NCBI RefSeq assembly: GCF_019710575.1
Contig: NZ_JAHWFK010000013.1
Span: 1-64,000 of the forward strand
Direction: 5' to 3'
Source of the DNA: Paractinoplanes polyasparticus
GTDB taxonomy: Bacteria > Actinomycetota > Actinomycetes > Mycobacteriales > Micromonosporaceae
DNA length: 64,000 bases
Shown: piece by piece, positions 9,104 through 17,697 of the stretch
How the letters are laid out: every line of letters starts with the position of its first letter
Position numbering within the stretch: the stretch's first letter is position 1
Program-made: the position numbers and the translations under genes
Notes under the pieces: model-generated
Told to the model about the DNA's origin: nothing
Databases searched by the model: none
The model's input: only the letters and a program-made list of their open reading frames with translations

Positions 9104-9625
9104 TCATTCAGCCTTCTCCCCCTCGGCCCGGGCCCGCTGGATCGCGGCCCGGCGGGCCAGGCGATGCTCCCGCCGGATCAGAGCTTCGCGGAAGCGGCGC
9201 TCGTCCTCAACGCTCTCCGGCAACACAGGCGGGACGTTGCGCGGGTGACCGGACACATCGACGGCCACGAAGACGAGATAGGCGGTGGCGACGGTCACCG
9301 GCTCGTTGGGCACGACGTCCCAGCGCTCGGCGACCACCTTGACACCCACCTCCATCGAGCTGGAGCCCGTCCAGTTCACCTGGGCGTAGGCGTGCACCAG
9401 ATCGCCGACCCGCACCGGCTCGACGAAGACGATCTCGTCGATCGCCGCGGTGACGGCCGTGCCGCCGCTGTGCCGGGCCGCCGAGGCGCCGGCCACGTCG
9501 TCGACGAACTTCATCAGGACACCGCCGTGCACGGTCCCGTACAGATTGACGTCTATCGCTGTCATGATGCGGCTCAGAGTGACCCGGGAATGACTCGTGG
9601 GACGGCCGGGGAGCTGCTCATTCAT
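9104..9625 (-). CDS. YciA-like acyl-CoA thioesterase (hot-dog fold)
   Basis: Protein of 173 residues. The hot-dog signature is seen as NLYGTVHGGVLMKFVDDVAGASA at residues 27-49, with catalytic-region Asp, followed by VRVGDLVHAYAQV and SMEVGVKV. It ends in a highly charged helix (RREHRLARRAAIQRARAEG) usual for this actinobacterial subgroup. It hydrolyses acyl-CoA thioesters in the cytoplasm; chain-length preference is not predictable. It is the first gene of a two-gene operon with acetoacetate-CoA ligase. Confidence 0.88.
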   Translation of the reverse strand: MNEQLPGRPTSHSRVTLSRIMTAIDVNLYGTVHGGVLMKFVDDVAGASAARHSGGTAVTAAIDEIVFVEPVRVGDLVHAYAQVNWTGSSSMEVGVKVVAERWDVVPNEPVTVATAYLVFVAVDVSGHPRNVPPVLPESVEDERRFREALIRREHRLARRAAIQRARAEGEKAE

Positions 9626-9708
9626 GCGGCGTACGTTACGTCGTCCTTCCGCCCGGTTGCCCGGCGACGGTACGGTGCGACGGCAGTCGGGATTCGGGGA
9701 GAGAAAGC

Positions 9709-12700
9709 GTGCGCCACTTCAGGTCGATCTTGTATGCCCTCGTGCTGGCACCGGCGGTGTGGGTGCTCGCGGGCGTGGGTTTCACACATGATCTGACCGC
9801 CCGGGGGCAGGACGACTTCGCCGTCGAGTCGGTGGCCGGTCTGCTGCTGCTCGTGCTCGCCGGGGCCGCGTACGCCATCCTGCTGTTCGCCCCGATCTCG
9901 CCGGCCGGGCCGTTCCTCGGCGGGCTGGCTTACCTGGGCGTCTCGGCGTGGGCCCTGGCCGCGCCGGAATCGTACGCGGCAGTGTGGCCGGAATCCGTGG
10001 CCAAGGACGGCTTCGATCTCAGCCGGCCGGGCTACGGGCTGGCTGCGCTGCTCGCGCTTCCGCTGATCTGTACGGCTCTGAGCGCGCGACGGTGGGCCCG
10101 GTACGAGCCGCCGGTGCTGCCGCTGATCGGGCAGCTGGGGCGCGCGCGGGGCCAGGTGGCGATGCCGCCCGCAGCATCGACCCGGCATCTGAACGAGGAC
10201 GACCCGAGCAAGGTGATGCGGCTGCCGATGATGGCGCCCGCCTCCGACGACACGACAACCGTGCTGGCCGGCGGCCGTCCTGCCTTCGATCCCGACGCCA
10301 CCACGGTCCTGCCGTCGTCCACCGCTTCGGGTACGGCGATGGGCGAGCCCGCCTCGGCCGGGACGGCGCTCCCTGCCGCGACGCCTTCCGCCACGACTCC
10401 TTCCGCCGCGACGCCTTTCCCGGACGGGAGAACGGCCGAAAACGCGCCGGCCCGGCCGGAGGAGAAGACCGTCGAGAGCGCGGCGATCCCGGCCGACGCC
10501 GAGGATGAGCGGACTGCCTTGCTCACGGCCGTCGACGAGAAGACGGCCTCGGTCGCCTCCTCGGATCCGGCTGACTTCAGGGACTCCTCGGACTCCGCCG
10601 ATGAGCACACAACTGCGCTGACAGCGGTGGGCGCGACCGGCGGTAGTGCGGTTGCCGGCAATCCGGTCGAACGGGACGCGGCGACGCCAGGGACAGTTTC
10701 CGGAGACTCCACGGTTTCGCCGGTCGCTGACGGCGCAGCTGAGAGCGCGAGCGTTGCGGCCGCAGCTGCCACGGACGATTCTGTTGCGGCGGCTCGGGGC
10801 GAGGACGCTGTCGACAAGGCGGTTGCGGCGCTGGCGGCCGAGGAGCCGTTCAAGATCGGCGAAGTCGTTGATGTGGCGCCCGAGGATGAGGCGACCATCG
10901 CGGTGCTGACTCTGCGGCAGGAACGGCAGACAGCGGTTGTGGTCTCGTGGGATGAGGCTGCGACTGTGGCGGCGCTGCACAACGGGCAGGCGTCCACCCG
11001 CCGAGCCACGGTTGCTGCGCCGCCGGCGCAGCCGAAAGCCGTCGCAACACCCTCGTTGGAACCAGAAGCCGCCGCAGCACCGCCGACCGGACCAGCGGCC
11101 GCCGCTGACCCGCCGGTGGAACCAGAAACCGCTCCAGCACCGCCGATCGAACCAGTCGCCCTTGCCACACCGCCGATCGAACCAGAGATTGGTGCTGAGC
11201 CGTTGGGGGAACCGGACGCCGCTGAAGCATCGGTGGTGGGGTCGGACGCCGTTGCGGCGTCGGAAGTCAAGGATGGCGAAGCGGCCGAGCCCGTCGAACT
11301 CGGCAGCGGACCAGCCGGCGCGGCGGTGACGGCGGCTGAGGAAGGGGCCGTTGAGGTTCCGGTCGACGGCGGTGTTGTTGCTGCTCGGGTCGGGAGCGAG
11401 TCGACCGCTCCAAGCGATGACCTCGACGTCGCGGTGGTGGCGGATGGCGCCGCTGGCCCGGCCGGGCCCGAGAACTCCGGGAACCGTGACACAGCCGCCC
11501 ACGATGAGCGTGCGACAGAGATCATCGAGGAACGGGGCTCGACGGCTGCAACCGAGATGGCGACGCATGCCGATGCCGACTCGGACTCGGACTCCGACTC
11601 CGACTCCGACTCCGACTCCGACTCCGACTCCGACTCCGACTCCGACGAGTTTGCCGATCTGTTTGTTGTCGGGCGCGCCAAGCCGGCTCCGAACACGCGC
11701 GCTGTGCCGCCGGAGCTGGAGGAGACCCGGTCGCTCGAAGCGCCGGATCCGGATCGAACCCGGGCGATCAACCTGGGCGAGCTGACCACGAAGCTTCAGG
11801 TCACTCCGGCCGGGGGCGACGAAGTCGAGGCGGTCAACGAGCCGGTGCGGGCACGGGCGACGGTAGCCGCGCCCGAACCGACCGGGCCGGACCTCTCCGG
11901 GGTCGAGGTCACCCGGTCACTCAGCGCGCCCGACCCGGACCGGGCCCGCACCATCAAGGTGTTCACCTCGGCTGACGAACCGCCTGCCGCTGACGTGGCG
12001 ACAGCCCAGTCGCTCAACGCGCCCGACTCCGGAACGGCACAAACAACCCCCGCCGTACCGGAGGAAGGCGCCGGACACGACACGACTCACACCATCTCCG
12101 TCGTCTCGTCCGACGATGCGGAGATCACGCGGCCCCTCAACGCGCCCGACCCCGACCGCACACAGACCATCGCGCTCAGCCAGACCAACCACACAACACA
12201 CACCGCCGCCGGCGACTCAACCGACGACGCGGAAACCACCCAGTCCCTCAACGCGCCCGACCCCGACCGCACGCAGACCATCGCGGTCAGCCCGACCGGC
12301 GACAGTTTCGACGACGCGGAAACCACCCGGTCCCTCAACGCGCCGGATCCGGACCGCACACAGACCATCACGGTCATCCCGACCGACCACGCAACACCTA
12401 CCGCCGCCGGCAGCACATCCGACGATGGGGAAACGACCCGGTCGCTGAGCGCGCCCGACCCGGAACGCACACAGAGAATCGTCGTCGTTTCGTCCGACGA
12501 CACGGCTGCTGCGGTCGGTGGGACGGCGCACGGCGAGGAGACGACGCGGTCGCTCAGTGCGCCCGACCCGGATCGGACGCAGGCCATCACTGTGGTCGAC
12601 GGAGCGGTCACCCAGCCCCTGGATGCGCCGGACCCGGAGCGTACGCATCTGGTGAAGGTCGCCGAGTTGGCGGCGCCGCTGCATCTGCTGCCGCCGGTAC

Positions 12701-13071
12701 TGCCGGCCGACCTCGCTGCTCATCCGGGGCGGGCATCGGGGCAGAACACCGCGGCTGTCAGCCACACCGGGGACATCGGCGGGGACGAGACGCAGGTGAT
12801 CCGGTTCGGTCCGGATGGTACGCAGAGTGCGCGGACGGGAACCGTCGAGCCGCCGGGCGAGCGTACGGAGATCGTGCGGCTCGCGGCCAAGGGCAAGGCC
12901 ACGGTGCCCGGGCGGGCCGGAGGGCGAGCCGACGCCGAGGATCCGTCCGGCCGCGTCACGCCGCCGGACGGGGCCGGGACGGCGACCGAGGAGCGGGGGC
13001 TGACCGTGATGAGCATGGAGCGGCCGCCCGAGGACGAGCCGGCGATCCCCGCCCAGCGCGAGCCGAGCTGA
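9709..13071 (+). CDS. membrane-anchored long disordered repeat protein
   Basis: Protein of 1120 residues, function unknown. Four membrane segments lie at about residues 7-25, 42-61, 66-84 and 107-124; the Arg-rich loop SARRWARYEPP after the fourth places the rest in the cytoplasm. The remaining roughly 990 residues are Ala/Pro/Thr/Asp/Glu-rich and almost certainly disordered. They carry a Ser-Asp run of about 11 repeats (DNA 11579-11646) and nine copies of a degenerate TRSLNAPDPDRTQTI-type unit. GTG 9709 follows GGGGAGAG at 9696. The next gene, lexA, starts 53 bases later behind its own SOS box. The many D/E-x-x-T-x-x-V/I motifs suggest a Ser/Thr-kinase or FHA partner (inference). Confidence 0.75.
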   Translation: MRHFRSILYALVLAPAVWVLAGVGFTHDLTARGQDDFAVESVAGLLLLVLAGAAYAILLFAPISPAGPFLGGLAYLGVSAWALAAPESYAAVWPESVAKDGFDLSRPGYGLAALLALPLICTALSARRWARYEPPVLPLIGQLGRARGQVAMPPAASTRHLNEDDPSKVMRLPMMAPASDDTTTVLAGGRPAFDPDATTVLPSSTASGTAMGEPASAGTALPAATPSATTPSAATPFPDGRTAENAPARPEEKTVESAAIPADAEDERTALLTAVDEKTASVASSDPADFRDSSDSADEHTTALTAVGATGGSAVAGNPVERDAATPGTVSGDSTVSPVADGAAESASVAAAAATDDSVAAARGEDAVDKAVAALAAEEPFKIGEVVDVAPEDEATIAVLTLRQERQTAVVVSWDEAATVAALHNGQASTRRATVAAPPAQPKAVATPSLEPEAAAAPPTGPAAAADPPVEPETAPAPPIEPVALATPPIEPEIGAEPLGEPDAAEASVVGSDAVAASEVKDGEAAEPVELGSGPAGAAVTAAEEGAVEVPVDGGVVAARVGSESTAPSDDLDVAVVADGAAGPAGPENSGNRDTAAHDERATEIIEERGSTAATEMATHADADSDSDSDSDSDSDSDSDSDSDSDEFADLFVVGRAKPAPNTRAVPPELEETRSLEAPDPDRTRAINLGELTTKLQVTPAGGDEVEAVNEPVRARATVAAPEPTGPDLSGVEVTRSLSAPDPDRARTIKVFTSADEPPAADVATAQSLNAPDSGTAQTTPAVPEEGAGHDTTHTISVVSSDDAEITRPLNAPDPDRTQTIALSQTNHTTHTAAGDSTDDAETTQSLNAPDPDRTQTIAVSPTGDSFDDAETTRSLNAPDPDRTQTITVIPTDHATPTAAGSTSDDGETTRSLSAPDPERTQRIVVVSSDDTAAAVGGTAHGEETTRSLSAPDPDRTQAITVVDGAVTQPLDAPDPERTHLVKVAELAAPLHLLPPVLPADLAAHPGRASGQNTAAVSHTGDIGGDETQVIRFGPDGTQSARTGTVEPPGERTEIVRLAAKGKATVPGRAGGRADAEDPSGRVTPPDGAGTATEERGLTVMSMERPPEDEPAIPAQREPS
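11579..11646 (+). repeat. hexanucleotide GACTCC repeat coding (Ser-Asp)n
   Basis: About eleven tandem copies of a six-base unit (TCGGAC changing to TCCGAC) encode an uninterrupted Asp-Ser run inside the 1120-residue membrane protein. The unit length keeps the frame, so copy number could vary without breaking the gene. Confidence 0.95.
11725..12660 (+). repeat. nine degenerate coding repeats of TRSLNAPDPDRTQTI type
   Basis: Nine copies begin near 11728, 11912, 12003, 12127, 12238, 12325, 12436, 12544 and 12610. The core S/P-L-x-A-P-D-P-D/E-R-T-Q-x-I-x-V is well kept in eight and decayed in the third (APDSGTAQTT). Spacing is irregular (about 66-184 bases), so this is a protein motif repeat rather than a recent DNA duplication. 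Confidence 0.9.
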
Positions 13072-13087
13072 GAGTCATTCGTTCGAG

Positions 13088-13103
13088 TCGTACAAATGAT
13101 CGA
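13088..13103. promoter_or_regulatory. SOS (LexA) box upstream of lexA
   Basis: TCGTAC-AAAT-GATCGA at 13088-13103 is a 16-base interrupted palindrome that differs at two positions from the actinobacterial LexA box TCGAAC-N4-GTTCGA. It lies 21 bases before the lexA start, as expected for autoregulation. Confidence 0.8.
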
Positions 13104-13124
13104 AGAATGTAGTATCATCCTCGC

Positions 13125-13733
13125 ATGTCCACGGACGACGTGCCTCTGAGCAAGCGGCAACGGCAGATCCACTCGATGATCCGTGAGTGGATCGACCAGC
13201 ACGGTTATCCACCGACCATCCGCGAGATCGGGGCCGCCGTCGGGCTCGAGTCGCCCTCGTCCGTGGCCCACCAGCTCAAGGTGCTCGAAGAGCGGGGCTA
13301 CATCCGGCGCGGGGCCCGCGGCTCGCGCGCGATCGACGTACGCACTCCGGGCGAGCAGGCCAATGTGCCCGTTCCCGTCCTGGGCACGATTGCCGCCGGC
13401 ACGCCGATTCTTGCCGACGAGCACGTCGACGAAGAGCTCAATCTGCCGTTGAGCCTGGTCGGCCACGGCACGCTGTTCGCCCTGAAGGTCAAGGGTGACT
13501 CGATGATCGAGGCGGCCATCTGCGACGGCGACACCGTCGTGGTGCGCCAGCAGCAGGTCGCCGACAACGGCGACATCGTGGCGGCGATGATCGACGGCGA
13601 GGCCACCGTCAAGGTCTTCCAGCGCACCGGCGGCCACATCGAGCTGGTGCCCCGCAACGCGGCTTACGACGTCATCCCGGGCGACGACGCCGTCATCCTC
13701 GGCAAGGTGGTCACCGTCCTGCGCCGAGTCTGA
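13125..13733 (+). CDS. lexA: LexA repressor/protease
   Basis: Protein of 202 residues that represses SOS genes and cleaves itself when RecA filaments form. The N-terminal winged helix ([27 protein letters not shown]) binds DNA; the self-cleavage bond is Ala91-Gly92 in GTIAAGTP, with catalytic Ser126 (KGDSMIEA) and Lys163 (EATVKVF). Length and all key residues are normal. The start ATG 13125 lies just downstream of an SOS box. It stands alone after the large repeat protein. Confidence 0.97.
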   Translation: MSTDDVPLSKRQRQIHSMIREWIDQHGYPPTIREIGAAVGLESPSSVAHQLKVLEERGYIRRGARGSRAIDVRTPGEQANVPVPVLGTIAAGTPILADEHVDEELNLPLSLVGHGTLFALKVKGDSMIEAAICDGDTVVVRQQQVADNGDIVAAMIDGEATVKVFQRTGGHIELVPRNAAYDVIPGDDAVILGKVVTVLRRV

Positions 13734-13744
13734 CCAGGCGAGGC

Positions 13745-13926
13745 GGTGACCGTTCCGCGCCGGACCCGACCGGGCATGCCGGTCACTGTTCTCCGCCAGG
13801 TCCGGCCCGGGGCAAGCCGGTCACCGTTCTCCACCGGGTCCAACCCGAGCAAGCCGGTCACCGTTCTCCACCGGGTCCAACCCGAGCAAGCCGGTCACCG
13901 TTCTCCACCGGGTCCGACCCGGCACA
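13745..13926. repeat. imperfect 37-bp tandem repeats downstream of lexA
   Basis: Five imperfect units beginning GGTCACCGTTCTCCACCGGG start at 13745, 13781, 13819, 13856 and 13893 (spacings 36, 38, 37, 37). The last three are almost identical. Since the period is not a multiple of three, the open frame across it is not a gene. No function is visible. Confidence 0.9.
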
Positions 13927-13957
13927 GTGGAGGGTTGCCGCGCCGGGCGGAAATGCG

Positions 13958-13988
13958 CTCGGGCCGCATCGTGGCGATGCGGCCCGAG
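13958..13988. terminator. strong hairpin, possible bidirectional terminator
   Basis: CTCGGGCCGCATCG (13958-13971) and CGATGCGGCCCGAG (13975-13988) form a perfect 14-bp stem with a 3-base loop. No T-run follows. It lies between the convergent lexA and the small exported-protein gene. A second hairpin with a 13-position stem (one mismatch) lies at 14007-14043 (GCGGGATCGAGAG / CTCTCGAACCCGC). Confidence 0.55.
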
Positions 13989-14123
13989 TACCGGGGTGGT
14001 TCAGGCGCGGGATCGAGAGCATGGACGGAACTCTCGAACCCGCTACCTGTCATGCCGGAAGGCTCACGCCGTGACGGTTCGGGGCGTCACGGCTGCTGAA
14101 CTCTCCAGCGGCTGACACTGAGG

Positions 14124-14513
14124 TCAGCGACCGTGACCGCCGAACCCGCCGTGACCGCCGTGACCGCCGTGACCGCCGAACGGGCCGTGGCCGTGGCCGC
14201 CGCCACGCCAGTTCTGCTCGACCTCGAGGGCCCACAGGCCACGCTTGAAGCCGAAGCGGACCCGGTCGCAGTCGTAGTCGTCCCAGCGGTCACGCCACTC
14301 GCCGATGCGGCCGACCCGCTCGCAGGCGCTCCGCGTGCGGAAGTAGCCGGCGACCCGGTCCCGGTCACCGTGCTTCTGGACCTTCGTCGTGGTCGCGGGC
14401 TTGGCGGCCGGCGCGTCCGCGCTGCCCGCGGCGAGCGCCGGGCCGGCGCCGATCGTCGCGCCCGCCATCAGGCCCAGGCCCAGCATGGTGAACATCCGAG
14501 CAGTCTTGCTCAT
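14124..14513 (-). CDS. small secreted protein with Gly/His-rich tail
   Basis: Protein of 129 residues. A signal peptide is clear (MSKTARMFTMLGLGLMAGATIGAGPALAAG, cleavage near residue 30 after ALA). The mature part has a short charged domain with two Cys (RSACERVGRIGEWRDRWDDYDCDRV) and ends in a tail of GGHGG repeats that could bind metal ions. ATG 14513 is preceded by GGAGG at five bases. I do not recognise a family; similar small exported proteins with two cysteines occur in Streptomyces and Actinoplanes. Confidence 0.8.
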   Translation of the reverse strand: MSKTARMFTMLGLGLMAGATIGAGPALAAGSADAPAAKPATTTKVQKHGDRDRVAGYFRTRSACERVGRIGEWRDRWDDYDCDRVRFGFKRGLWALEVEQNWRGGGHGHGPFGGHGGHGGHGGFGGHGR

Positions 14514-14800
14514 CTCAACCTCCAAGTGGTTCCTGCCTTACGCCACAGATCGTGGCATATCGGACGCAAAGGACACGGAGAGGCTCATACGTACTTTCGG
14601 CTGATCTTGCCTGACCGTTTGTGCTGCCGGTCACACCGTCCGCGAGCCCCCTGAAGCGTCACCGCTCGCGTTGTGGAGACGGCGGCGTAGCGCGGGGAAT
14701 TTGGAGCAGCGCGAGAAATAAGAGCGGCTACGCGGCGCGGATGCGGCTACACCGCACGGAACGGCTACCGGCCACGGAAGCGGAGCGGCGCGAGGGCGCG

Positions 14801-14970
14801 ACGGCTCAGCAGCTCAGCGACGCGACGGCGCGACGGCTCAGCCGCTCAGCGACGCGACGGCGCGACGGCTCAGCCGCTCAGCGGCTCAGCAACTCAGCGG
14901 CGCAACGCCTCAGCCGCTCAGCGGCTCAGCAACTCAGCGGCTCAGCAACTCAGCGGCGCAACGGCTCAGG
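14801..14970. repeat. GCTCAGC-type short tandem repeats
   Basis: About 170 bases composed of interleaved units CGGCTCAGC, AACTCAGCG and GACGCGACGG. The array runs into, and overlaps by a few bases, the stop codon of the arginase-family gene at 14966. The spacer 14526-14800 before it contains no gene that I can support. Confidence 0.9.
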
Positions 14971-15868
14971 CGGCCAGCGCGGTGGCCAGGGCAGTGATGA
15001 AGTCGCTCAGAACTTCGGAGTCGGGGGCGTGGTCGGGGTTGATCTCGGTGAGGACGACGGCGGCCAGGCGTGGACTGCGGGCGAAGATCGACACGCTGGT
15101 CATCGCCTCGTGCAGGGAGAGGCCGATCGGCTCGCCGCCGGAGTCGGGGACGTCGGCGATCGGCATGGCGGCGAAGCGCAGCACGTCCACGTCGAAGTGC
15201 AGGACGAAGGATTCGCCCGCGGACTCGGCCGCGGCCAGCGCCTTCGCGGCGGCCGCGTGGGCGTCGCGGTGCACGTCGAGCGCCGAGATGCGGGTGATGG
15301 CCAGCTCTTCCAGCAGGTCGCGTTCGACGTCCGGGCCCTCCGCGGGCAGAGCGTCCCCATAGGACACCACGCGGTCGGGCGTGAGCGGCGGGCCGACGGC
15401 GGCGACCTCAGGCAGGTGGCCGGGCAGTCGCAGCAGGTGGGCCACACCCATCGCGTCCAGGTTGCCGTTGGACCTGGTCCCGGGCGTGAACAGGTCGGGA
15501 CCACCGTCCATGTAGAGCAGTGCCGGATCCCGCGCCGCCTGGGCGAACCCGGCCATCACGCCGACGGTGATGCTGCAGTCGCCGCCCACTACCAACGGCG
15601 TACGCCCCTCGCCGAGAACGGCCGCCACGGCCGCCGCCACATCGTCGGCGACCGCAGCCACCGCCGCGGCGTTCTGGCCGTTCTGCCGCTCGGGGTCGGG
15701 ACGCCAGCGGAAGCCGGGCACGTCACCGCGGTCGTCGACCTGAAGGCCGGCGGCGCGCAGATCGCTCAGCAGGCCGGCGGCCCGGACAGCGGCCGGCCCC
15801 TGCTCCAGGCCGGGCGTGTGCGCCCCGGCACTCGACGGAACTCCCAGCACGGACCATTGACGGCTCAT
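14966..15868 (-). CDS. arginase/agmatinase-family protein with altered metal site
   Basis: Protein of 300 residues with the ureohydrolase fold order: VVGGDCSIT (family GGDHS), YMDGGPDLF (family DAHxD), HFDVDVL (family SxDxD) and TEINPDHAPD near the end. The His in motif 1 is Cys and the His in motif 2 is Gly, so two of the usual manganese ligands are missing while the aspartates remain. It may be a paralogue with another metal or activity, or none. It is followed upstream by an ABC permease gene on the same strand (17-base gap) but probably belongs to a different function. Confidence 0.82.
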   Translation of the reverse strand: MSRQWSVLGVPSSAGAHTPGLEQGPAAVRAAGLLSDLRAAGLQVDDRGDVPGFRWRPDPERQNGQNAAAVAAVADDVAAAVAAVLGEGRTPLVVGGDCSITVGVMAGFAQAARDPALLYMDGGPDLFTPGTRSNGNLDAMGVAHLLRLPGHLPEVAAVGPPLTPDRVVSYGDALPAEGPDVERDLLEELAITRISALDVHRDAHAAAAKALAAAESAGESFVLHFDVDVLRFAAMPIADVPDSGGEPIGLSLHEAMTSVSIFARSPRLAAVVLTEINPDHAPDSEVLSDFITALATALAA

Positions 15869-15885
15869 GATCCCATCTTGGCAGG

Positions 15886-16560
15886 TCACGGTTCGGGATA
15901 GCGGGCCAGTCGCAGGCGCCACTGAAACAGGGCCAGGGTGCCGCCGGCGCAGATCAGCCAGGTGACCCCGGCGTGCGCCAGACCGTGCCACACCATGTCG
16001 AAGCTGCCGCCGTCCACGGCGTACGTGCCGATCTCGCGCACCGACCAGAACGGCATCAGCTTGGCGGTGAGACCCGCGGGGTCGGCCAGCATCTGCACGG
16101 CCACGACGCTCAGCAGGGCCAAGGCGCCCTCGAGCTCGCGCGGCAGCAGGGCGCCGATCAGGCTGCCGAGCGGGGCCGCGACGACGGCCGAGACGAGCAT
16201 CATCAGCGCGGCCGCGCCCAGGTGCAGCACGTCCTGATCGAGCCAGGTGAGAATCCAGTAGCCGCCGGCCAGCGCCACACCCACCCCCGTCATGGCGAGC
16301 AGCCGGCCGCCGATGATGCTGATGACCGGCGCCCCGGTCAGGCGCAGCCGCGGATCGACGCCGCGGGACGCGTTGACCACGAAGAGGGTCAGCGTCGAGA
16401 TCGCCCAGCCGATGCCCAGCGCCAGCATGCGCATGGACTGGCCGGTGGCGTCGCGGCGGACGAGGTAGAACCAGAACGGCAGGGCGATCACCAGGGCCAG
16501 CGCGGCCCACCGCCGCCCGACCTCGCGGGTCGAGAGGCCGGCCACCACGAGTGTTGTCAT
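15886..16560 (-). CDS. ABC-2 type transporter permease
   Basis: Protein of 224 residues with about six membrane segments (ALALVIALPFWFYLV, LALGIGWAISTLTLFVV, ISIIGGRLLAMTGVGVALAGGYWIL, LGAAALMMLVSAVVAAPLGSLIGAL and others). It starts inside the end of the ATPase gene (4-base ATGA overlap), so it is the membrane part of that transporter. Substrate unknown; drug or lipid export is usual for PadR-linked systems. Confidence 0.85.
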   Translation of the reverse strand: MTTLVVAGLSTREVGRRWAALALVIALPFWFYLVRRDATGQSMRMLALGIGWAISTLTLFVVNASRGVDPRLRLTGAPVISIIGGRLLAMTGVGVALAGGYWILTWLDQDVLHLGAAALMMLVSAVVAAPLGSLIGALLPRELEGALALLSVVAVQMLADPAGLTAKLMPFWSVREIGTYAVDGGSFDMVWHGLAHAGVTWLICAGGTLALFQWRLRLARYPEP

Positions 16561-17369
16561 CGCTCCCCCAGATCGAGCACGTGGTCGACGTTCTGCAGGT
16601 CGTGCAGCAGGTGGGTGACCACCACGATGGCCCGGCCGGCGTCGCGCCAGGCGAAGACCTGCTGCCAGAAGTCCACATAGGTGCCCTGGTCGAAGCCCTG
16701 GTAGGGCTCGTCGAGCAGCAGCAGATCGGGCGCGTGCAGTTCGCCCAGCACCAGGTTGAGCTTTTGCCGGGTGCCGCCGGACATCTGCTGGGCGCGCTGC
16801 TGCCGGCCCGGCCGCCAGGCGAGGCGGGTGGCCAGGTGGACGCCGGTGGACCGGGCACGCCCGGGCACCATGCCCGCCGCCGCGCCGAACAGGGTGAAGT
16901 GTTCCTCGGCGGTCAGCCAGCCGGCCGTCCCGCCGTCCTGCGGAACGAAGCCGACCCGCCGGGTGCGCTTGACCGTGCCGCCGCTGGGCCTGGTCAGCCC
17001 GGCACAGATGCGCAACAGCGTGGACTTGCCGCAGCCGTTGGCGCCGACGATGGCAGCGACCTCGCCCCCGCGCACGGTCAGGTCGACGCCGGTGAAGACG
17101 GTCTGGCGGCGATAGCGCTTGCTGACTCCGGTGAGGCTCAGCAGGATCGGGCCGGGTTCGAATTTCGTACGCGGGGAAGCCGCACCCGGCGCGCTGAGCT
17201 CAGCCACCAAATGGCGGGCGTAGAGGTGCGCGGGCCCGAAGACTTCCCCGGGCGCGTCCGCAGTCTCGGCTGCCTGCAGCGACGTTTCATCGGCGAGCCG
17301 CCGGGCCCGGGCGGGCTGCACCCCGAGGCGCAACAGCTCGGCCTCGAATGCCGAGGGCCAGTCAGTCAT
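16557..17369 (-). CDS. ABC transporter ATP-binding protein with N-terminal extension
   Basis: Protein of 270 residues. The first about 70 residues (helical, starting MTDWPSAFEAELLRLGV) are not part of the ATPase; the nucleotide-binding domain follows with Walker A GANGCGKST, a Q-loop PQDGGT, signature QMSGGTRQKL (SGGT instead of SGGQ), Walker B LLLLDEP and H-loop VVVTHL. It overlaps the PadR gene upstream by 8 bases and the permease gene by 4, so all three are translated together. Confidence 0.9.
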   Translation of the reverse strand: MTDWPSAFEAELLRLGVQPARARRLADETSLQAAETADAPGEVFGPAHLYARHLVAELSAPGAASPRTKFEPGPILLSLTGVSKRYRRQTVFTGVDLTVRGGEVAAIVGANGCGKSTLLRICAGLTRPSGGTVKRTRRVGFVPQDGGTAGWLTAEEHFTLFGAAAGMVPGRARSTGVHLATRLAWRPGRQQRAQQMSGGTRQKLNLVLGELHAPDLLLLDEPYQGFDQGTYVDFWQQVFAWRDAGRAIVVVTHLLHDLQNVDHVLDLGER

Positions 17370-17697
17370 GGCGCACCTCGCTGGCGCTCAGCAGCGCGTC
17401 GACGCCGTCGCGGAACCGGCGCCAGTCGGCGGCCTGACCGTCGAGCAGATCCCGCCCGACGCCGGTGATCGCGTAGTACTTGCGACGCGGCCCAGCCTCG
17501 GAAGGCGCCCAGCTGGGCGTGGCGAGCCCCTGTTCCTCGAGTCGCAGCAGAGCCGGATAGAGGGTGCCGCCGGGCACATCGGCCACACCGGCCGCGGCCA
17601 GCCGTTGCGAGAGCCCGTAGCCGTAGTCGGCCCGCTCCCGCAGCATCGCCAGCAGACAGAGATCGAGAAACCCGTGCAGCCAGGGCCGTGGAGTCAT
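17362..17697 (-). CDS. PadR-family transcriptional regulator
   Basis: Protein of 111 residues with the PadR winged-helix: LDLCLLAMLRERADYGYGLSQRL, then GGTLYPALLRLEEQGL and RRKYYAITGVGRDLL. The short C-terminal helix is for dimerisation. It heads the regulator-ATPase-permease operon and likely represses it until a drug-like ligand binds. The gene pair with the divergent lectin-like protein is separated by 122 bases. Confidence 0.92.
   Translation of the reverse strand: MTPRPWLHGFLDLCLLAMLRERADYGYGLSQRLAAAGVADVPGGTLYPALLRLEEQGLATPSWAPSEAGPRRKYYAITGVGRDLLDGQAADWRRFRDGVDALLSASEVRHD

Noticed and set aside
7315..9342. Long plus-strand open frame opposite acetoacetate-CoA ligase
   Set aside because: It is the GC-driven shadow of the recognised minus-strand enzyme and has no motifs.
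14000..14060. tRNA-like segment on the minus strand (GCGGGTTCGAGAG resembles a T arm)
   Set aside because: The second half of the T stem does not pair as in a tRNA and no acceptor or anticodon arm fits; the similarity is due to the hairpin at 14007-14043.
13746..14099. Open frame across the 37-bp repeats
   Set aside because: The repeat period is not a multiple of three, the protein is Arg/Pro/Ser-rich without motifs, and no ribosome site is seen.
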